Source: an uncultured Eubacteriales bacterium (GTDB lineage: Bacteria; Bacillota; Clostridia; Oscillospirales; Oscillospiraceae). Taken from it: a stretch of 9,223 nt of DNA. Position numbers and translations under genes: made by a program. Each line of letters opens with the position of its first letter. Positions within the stretch are counted from its first letter, which is position 1. Of this stretch, positions 6,317-9,223 are shown one piece after another. Under the pieces are notes generated by a model. That model was not told the DNA's origin. It worked only from the letters and a program-made list of their open reading frames with translations, and searched no databases. The stretch lies in assembly GCA_900549705.1 (NCBI GenBank), contig URPI01000086.1:1-9223 (forward strand), in the 5' to 3' direction.

Positions 6317-6344
6317 AAAGGGGGCGCCGAGGGTGCTTCGCACC
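6314..6344 (-). repeat. Repeat R3 left end in reverse orientation
   Basis: Read on the minus strand this is GGTGCGAAGCACCCTCGGC followed by GCCCCCTTTGGGG. The part CTCGGCGCCCCCTTTGGGG is identical to 9201-9219. Positions 6326-6344 also form an inverted pair with 6051-6069 (16 of 19), so R3 ends bound the tilS-hpt gap on both sides. Confidence 0.65.
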
Positions 6345-6361
6345 ATAACGAAGCCCTTGAA

Positions 6362-6390
6362 TTGCAGATGTCTCAATTAAAGGTTAGTAT
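6362..6390 (+). promoter_or_regulatory. Possible weak promoter of hpt
   Basis: TTGCAG (6362-6367) and TAGTAT (6385-6390) are 17 bp apart. Matches to consensus are 3/6 and 4/6. A start near 6397 would give a short leader containing the hpt ribosome binding site. It lies just outside the repeat block, where a promoter would be needed if the hairpins stop transcription from dnaB-tilS. Evidence is weak. Confidence 0.3.
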
Positions 6391-6402
6391 GACAAAAATC
6401 CG

Positions 6403-6408
6403 GGAGGA
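6403..6408 (+). promoter_or_regulatory. Ribosome binding site of hpt
   Basis: GGAGGA lies about 10 nt before ATG 6419. Upstream in-frame starts (TTG 6362, ATG 6368, ATG 6389) would place the site inside the gene and add a charged tail unlike the family, so 6419 is chosen. Confidence 0.6.
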
Positions 6409-6418
6409 AGAGAAAGAA

Positions 6419-6961
6419 ATGGATAAGGATATTGCAAAAATTCTCATTACCGAGGAGCAGCTACGCGCCCGCATTGCCCAGCTGGGGCAGGAGCTGACCG
6501 CCGAATATGAGGGGAAATTTCCCCTGATTGTGGGCGTGCTCAAGGGCGTGGTGGTATTCTACGCGGACATGGTGCGCCAGATGAAAGTGCCCTGCCAGAT
6601 GGATTTCATGTGGATTTCCAGCTATGCAGGCACCGATTCCACCGGCCGGATGGTGGTCAAGCGGGACGTGTCCCAGGACATCGAAGGCCGCCATGTGCTG
6701 ATTCTGGAGGACATTTACGACACCGGCAACTCCCTGGACTTTACCTATCACCATCTGCTCAGCAAGAATCCGGCATCCCTGAAAATCTGCACCCTGCTGG
6801 ACAAGCCCGAGCGCCGCAAGCCGGGCATCACCCTGAAGCCGGACTATGTGGGCTTTACCGTGCCCAACGAGTTTGTGGTGGGCTACGGCCTGGACTATAA
6901 CGAGGAATACCGCAACCTTCCCTATGTGGGTGTGCTCAAGCCGGAAGTTTACAGCAAATAA
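6419..6961 (+). CDS. hpt: Hypoxanthine phosphoribosyltransferase
   Basis: A cytosolic purine-salvage enzyme that transfers the phosphoribosyl group of PRPP to hypoxanthine, and usually guanine, giving IMP or GMP. From ATG 6419 it has 180 residues, the typical bacterial length. Visible motifs are the PPi-loop GVLKG (39-43), the flexible-loop region SSYAGTDSTGRMVVKRD (67-83), the PRPP-binding signature VLILEDIYDTGNSL (93-106) with E97, D98 and D101, the purine-contacting LLDKPERRK (K129), and FVVGYGLDYNEEYRNLPY (152-169), all usual for the family. It sits between tilS and ftsH as in many Firmicutes. In Bacillus and Listeria HprT has been linked to TilS and ftsH expression; nothing here shows whether that holds. 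Confidence 0.95.
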   Translation: MDKDIAKILITEEQLRARIAQLGQELTAEYEGKFPLIVGVLKGVVVFYADMVRQMKVPCQMDFMWISSYAGTDSTGRMVVKRDVSQDIEGRHVLILEDIYDTGNSLDFTYHHLLSKNPASLKICTLLDKPERRKPGITLKPDYVGFTVPNEFVVGYGLDYNEEYRNLPYVGVLKPEVYSK

Positions 6962-7005
6962 TTGCAGTCAAGAATTAAGACATCCTTGATTTGGGTGCTT
7001 CATCA

Positions 7006-7164
7006 CGGCGCGAAGCGCCCTCGGCTCCCCTGAAAGGGGAGCTGGCAGCCCGAACGGGCTGACTGAGGGGTTTCTTGAACATCTCTGTTGACGTACAAAC
7101 CCCTCTGGTTTCGCTAACGCTCAACCACCTCCCCTTCCAGGGGAGGCATGGGCGCTTCGCGCCG
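7006..7164 (+). mobile_element. R3 palindromic element with perfect 15-bp terminal inverted repeats
   Basis: CGGCGCGAAGCGCCC (7006-7020) is the exact reverse complement of 7150-7164. Nested hairpins inside are GCTCCCCT/AGGGGAGC (7024-7031/7035-7042), AGCCCG/CGGGCT (7047-7060), GAGGGGTTT/AAACCCCTC (7065-7073/7097-7105) and CCTCCCCT/AGGGGAGG (7128-7135/7139-7146). The 159-bp unit fills most of the hpt-ftsH gap, has no ORF of its own and ends 24 bp before the ftsH ribosome binding site. Its left end recurs at 6050, 9187 and, reversed, 6344. The form is that of a non-autonomous MITE or large REP element. No clear target duplication is seen. Confidence 0.75.
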
Positions 7165-7187
7165 CATACATCTATACAGGAACAATA

Positions 7188-7194
7188 TAAGGAG
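7188..7194 (+). promoter_or_regulatory. Ribosome binding site deciding the TTG start of ftsH
   Basis: TAAGGAG lies 8 nt before TTG 7203. No ATG in frame nearby has comparable spacing, and starting at TTG gives the expected MKK-type N-terminus directly before the first membrane helix. Confidence 0.75.
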
Positions 7195-7202
7195 CGAAAC
7201 GA

Positions 7203-9080
7203 TTGAAAAAACAAGGCAGGAGCATTGCTCCTTTTATCTACCTTCTGGTGCTGCTGGCAGTGTTCAGCTGGGCGCTGAATGCCCTCGGCCCAAAAACCAA
7301 TACCATTCCCTATTCCCAGCTGGTGGAGCTGTTCCAGAATGAGCAGGTAAGCCAGTTTTGGGTGGAGGGCAACAGCATTACGCTGGTGCTGCGCACCCCC
7401 ATTAACGGGAAAAACACCATCACCTCCGGTCTTGCAGACCCGGAGGGCTTCCGCAGTCAGATGCAAAGTCTGTTTGATGAGCAGATAAAGTCCGGGGTGC
7501 TGAGCGTGTATGATTTTGTGGCGGATAAGACCTATACGCCCTATGACTTTATTCTGCCCCTGCTGGTGGCCGGAGGTGTCCTGCTGCTGGCTTGGACATT
7601 CATCATGGCGCGGATGAACGGCGCGGGGGGCGGAAACCCCATGGCGCAGTTCGGCAAGGCCAGAACGGTGATGGGTGTGCCGGACAACCGCAAGGTTACC
7701 TTTGAGGATGTGGCCGGTGCGGACGAAGAAAAGCAGGAGCTGGAAGAAGTGGTTGACTTCCTCCGGGACCCTGCCAAGTATACCGCCATGGGTGCCCGGA
7801 TTCCCCATGGTCTATTGCTGGTTGGCCCTCCGGGCACCGGCAAAACCCTGCTTGCCAGAGCCACCGCCGGAGAGGCGGGGGTGCAGTTCCTCTCCATTTC
7901 CGGCTCTGACTTTGTGGAAATGTATGTGGGCGTGGGTGCCAGCCGTGTCCGTGACCTGTTTGAGCAGGCCAAAAAGCTGGCTCCTGCCATTATCTTCATC
8001 GATGAAATCGATGCCGTGGGACGCAAGCGCGGCAGCGGCATGGGCGGCGGTCACGACGAGCGGGAGCAGACCCTGAACCAGCTGCTGGTGGAAATGGACG
8101 GCTTCGGCACTACCGAGGGCATCATCGTGCTGGCAGCCACCAACCGCCCGGACATCCTTGACCCGGCGCTGCTGCGCCCCGGCCGCTTTGACCGGCAGAT
8201 TCAGGTGAACCGCCCGGATGTCAAGGGCAGAGAGGAGATTCTCAAGGTTCACGCCAAGAATAAGCGCATGGATGAATCCGTCAATCTGCACACCATCGCC
8301 CGCTCCACCGCCGGATTCACCGGCGCAGATTTGAGCAACCTGCTCAACGAGGCGGCAATCCTGGCAGCCCGGAACAACCGCCCTGCTTTTACCATGGAGG
8401 ATGTGGACGAGGCCATGATGAAAATTCTGGCAGGTCCTGCCAAAAAGAGCCATGTGGCATCCCGCCGTGACCTGAAAACCACCGCCATTCACGAGGCCGG
8501 TCACGCCGTTGCCATGTACCGGCTGCCCACCCATGACCCGGTGCGGCACATCACCATTGTGCCCCGGGGCAGAAGCCTGGGCGCTACCTGGAGCCTTCCC
8601 AAGGATGATTCCTCCAACATGACCCGCAACGAAATGTACGAGCAGATTGTGGCGCTGTTGGGCGGCAGAGCCGCCGAGGAGCTGTTCCTGGGAGATATTT
8701 CCGTGGGCGCTTCCAATGACATCGAGCGCGCCAGCAAGCTGGCAAAGGACATGGTGGCACGCTACGGCATGAGTGAGAAGATTGGCACCGTCAGCTATCT
8801 GGACGATGGCGAGGTGTTCATCGGACGGGATTACCAGAACACCAAGAGCTACTCCGAGCAGGTGGCAGGCACCATCGACCAGGAGGTCAAAAACCTGATT
8901 GACCGAGCCTATGACCAGTGCCGCGACATTCTGAAAAAGGACAGCGACAAGCTGCAAGCGCTGGCGGATTACCTGCTGGCGAATGAATCCATCACCGGTC
9001 AGCAGTTTGCAAACCTCATGGAAGGCAAGCCGCTGGGCGAGGCATCCACGACATCCCTCACCGATGGGTTTGAAGAATAA
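7203..9080 (+). CDS. ftsH: ATP-dependent zinc metalloprotease FtsH
   Basis: A hexameric membrane AAA+ protease that unfolds and degrades misassembled membrane proteins and selected soluble regulators. At 625 residues it is full length. Membrane helices lie at about 8-28 and 114-136 and flank an extracytoplasmic domain (about 30-112). The AAA+ module (about 165-410) has Walker A GPPGTGKT (208-215), pore loop FVEMYVGVG (237-245), Walker B IIFIDEID (263-270) and the second region of homology with NRPDILDPALLRPGRFD (314-330). The protease domain has HEAGH (430-434), with zinc ligands H430 and H434 and catalytic E431, and a probable third ligand D506 in GASNDIERA. The start is TTG with a strong ribosome binding site. 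It follows hpt as in other Firmicutes, separated by the R3 element. Confidence 0.97.
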   Translation: MKKQGRSIAPFIYLLVLLAVFSWALNALGPKTNTIPYSQLVELFQNEQVSQFWVEGNSITLVLRTPINGKNTITSGLADPEGFRSQMQSLFDEQIKSGVLSVYDFVADKTYTPYDFILPLLVAGGVLLLAWTFIMARMNGAGGGNPMAQFGKARTVMGVPDNRKVTFEDVAGADEEKQELEEVVDFLRDPAKYTAMGARIPHGLLLVGPPGTGKTLLARATAGEAGVQFLSISGSDFVEMYVGVGASRVRDLFEQAKKLAPAIIFIDEIDAVGRKRGSGMGGGHDEREQTLNQLLVEMDGFGTTEGIIVLAATNRPDILDPALLRPGRFDRQIQVNRPDVKGREEILKVHAKNKRMDESVNLHTIARSTAGFTGADLSNLLNEAAILAARNNRPAFTMEDVDEAMMKILAGPAKKSHVASRRDLKTTAIHEAGHAVAMYRLPTHDPVRHITIVPRGRSLGATWSLPKDDSSNMTRNEMYEQIVALLGGRAAEELFLGDISVGASNDIERASKLAKDMVARYGMSEKIGTVSYLDDGEVFIGRDYQNTKSYSEQVAGTIDQEVKNLIDRAYDQCRDILKKDSDKLQALADYLLANESITGQQFANLMEGKPLGEASTTSLTDGFEE

Positions 9081-9095
9081 GGCATCAGTGATGCC
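9081..9095. other. Perfect 15-bp palindrome directly after the ftsH stop
   Basis: GGCATCA-G-TGATGCC starts at the first base after the ftsH stop codon. It could form a small hairpin with a 3-5 nt loop. No T-run follows, so a Rho-independent terminator is not supported. Related bases (GCCATCACT) occur at 3331-3339 next to the partial R2 copy, so it may belong to the R2 repeat. Confidence 0.45.
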
Positions 9096-9100
9096 GGGAT

Positions 9101-9170
9101 AGTGACGCTGCGCGCCATATTACCCATACGTCAGTGCCCTAACCGCCCGGTTCGTTACCGCTCAGAAACC
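9101..9170 (-). repeat. Repeat R2, copy downstream of ftsH (inverted)
   Basis: The reverse complement aligns with 3358-3425 over about 68 nt, sharing GGTTTCTGAGC, ACCGGGCGG, TTAGGG, CGTAT and AGCGTC. Its CGCAGCGTCACT end is identical to 3309-3320. It lies after ftsH in the opposite orientation to the dnaB copy. Confidence 0.65.
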
Positions 9171-9186
9171 GTTTTGCACACGCTCT

Positions 9187-9223
9187 GGCGCGAAGCGCCC
9201 TCGGCGCCCCCTTTGGGGGAGCT
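9187..9223 (+). repeat. Repeat R3 left end, copy 3 (cut by window edge)
   Basis: GGCGCGAAGCGCCCTCGGC (9187-9205) is identical to 7007-7025. A hairpin with CCCCC/GGGGG arms around TTT follows (9207-9211/9215-9219). The variant arm CTCGGCGCCCCCTTTGGGG matches the reverse-oriented copy at 6314-6344. The rest lies beyond the window. Confidence 0.75.

Noticed and set aside
6045..6380. 111-codon plus-strand frame in the tilS-hpt gap
   Set aside because: It is made entirely of palindromic repeat sequence, has no ribosome binding site and overlaps R3 and R1 modules, so it is unlikely to be translated.
7088..7116. TTGACG as -35 of an ftsH promoter
   Set aside because: The sequence 17 bp downstream (TCGCTA) is not a -10, and TATACA at 7173-7178 has no -35 (GGGCGC at the right position).
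7812..8957. 381-codon minus-strand frame opposite ftsH
   Set aside because: It is a shadow frame. The plus strand carries all FtsH catalytic motifs in order.
1..9223. tRNA, rRNA, insertion sequence with transposase, toxin-antitoxin or defence genes
   Set aside because: No cloverleaf, rRNA-like sequence, transposase or defence-family motif was recognised on either strand by reading. Only non-autonomous repeats are present.

Overview
The window reads as chromosomal DNA of a moderately high-GC member of the Firmicutes class Clostridia, most likely a gut Oscillospiraceae/Ruminococcaceae-type bacterium. This is inferred from housekeeping gene content and order, strong AAAGGAG-type ribosome binding sites, GTG and TTG starts, and gaps packed with GC-rich palindromic repeats. 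No database search was possible, so the genus is not assigned.

Six genes, all on the + strand, look intact. The first block is gdpP (c-di-AMP phosphodiesterase, 352-2325), rplI (ribosomal protein bL9, 2340-2786) and dnaB (replicative helicase, 3449-4786). The second is tilS (tRNA-Ile lysidine synthetase, 4776-6032), hpt (hypoxanthine phosphoribosyltransferase, 6419-6961) and ftsH (membrane AAA+ protease, 7203-9080). In Bacillus subtilis gdpP-rplI-dnaC(helicase) and tilS-hprT-ftsH are two separate conserved clusters. Here they are joined, with tilS starting inside the 3' end of dnaB. The genes cover second-messenger turnover, translation and decoding, replication, purine salvage and membrane proteolysis. 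They share a neighbourhood, not one pathway.

The gaps are the unusual part. Two junctions are tight (gdpP-rplI, 14 bp; dnaB-tilS, 11-bp overlap). Every other gap (1-351, 2787-3448, 6033-6418, 6962-7202, 9081-9223) is filled with short palindromic repeats. They include a 56-bp near-perfect inverted repeat flanking dnaB-tilS, a 159-bp element with perfect 15-bp terminal inverted repeats before ftsH, a 124-bp element with 19-bp terminal inverted repeats before dnaB, and a roughly 68-bp repeat present before dnaB and, inverted, after ftsH. Some pieces recur in different combinations, and one hairpin shows compensatory changes between copies. They look like a modular REP/MITE-type family.

A clear sigma-A promoter with an extended -10 drives gdpP, downstream of an intrinsic terminator built on one of the repeat hairpins. 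No new enzymatic or defence system is visible. The repeat modules are the best candidate for something undescribed.
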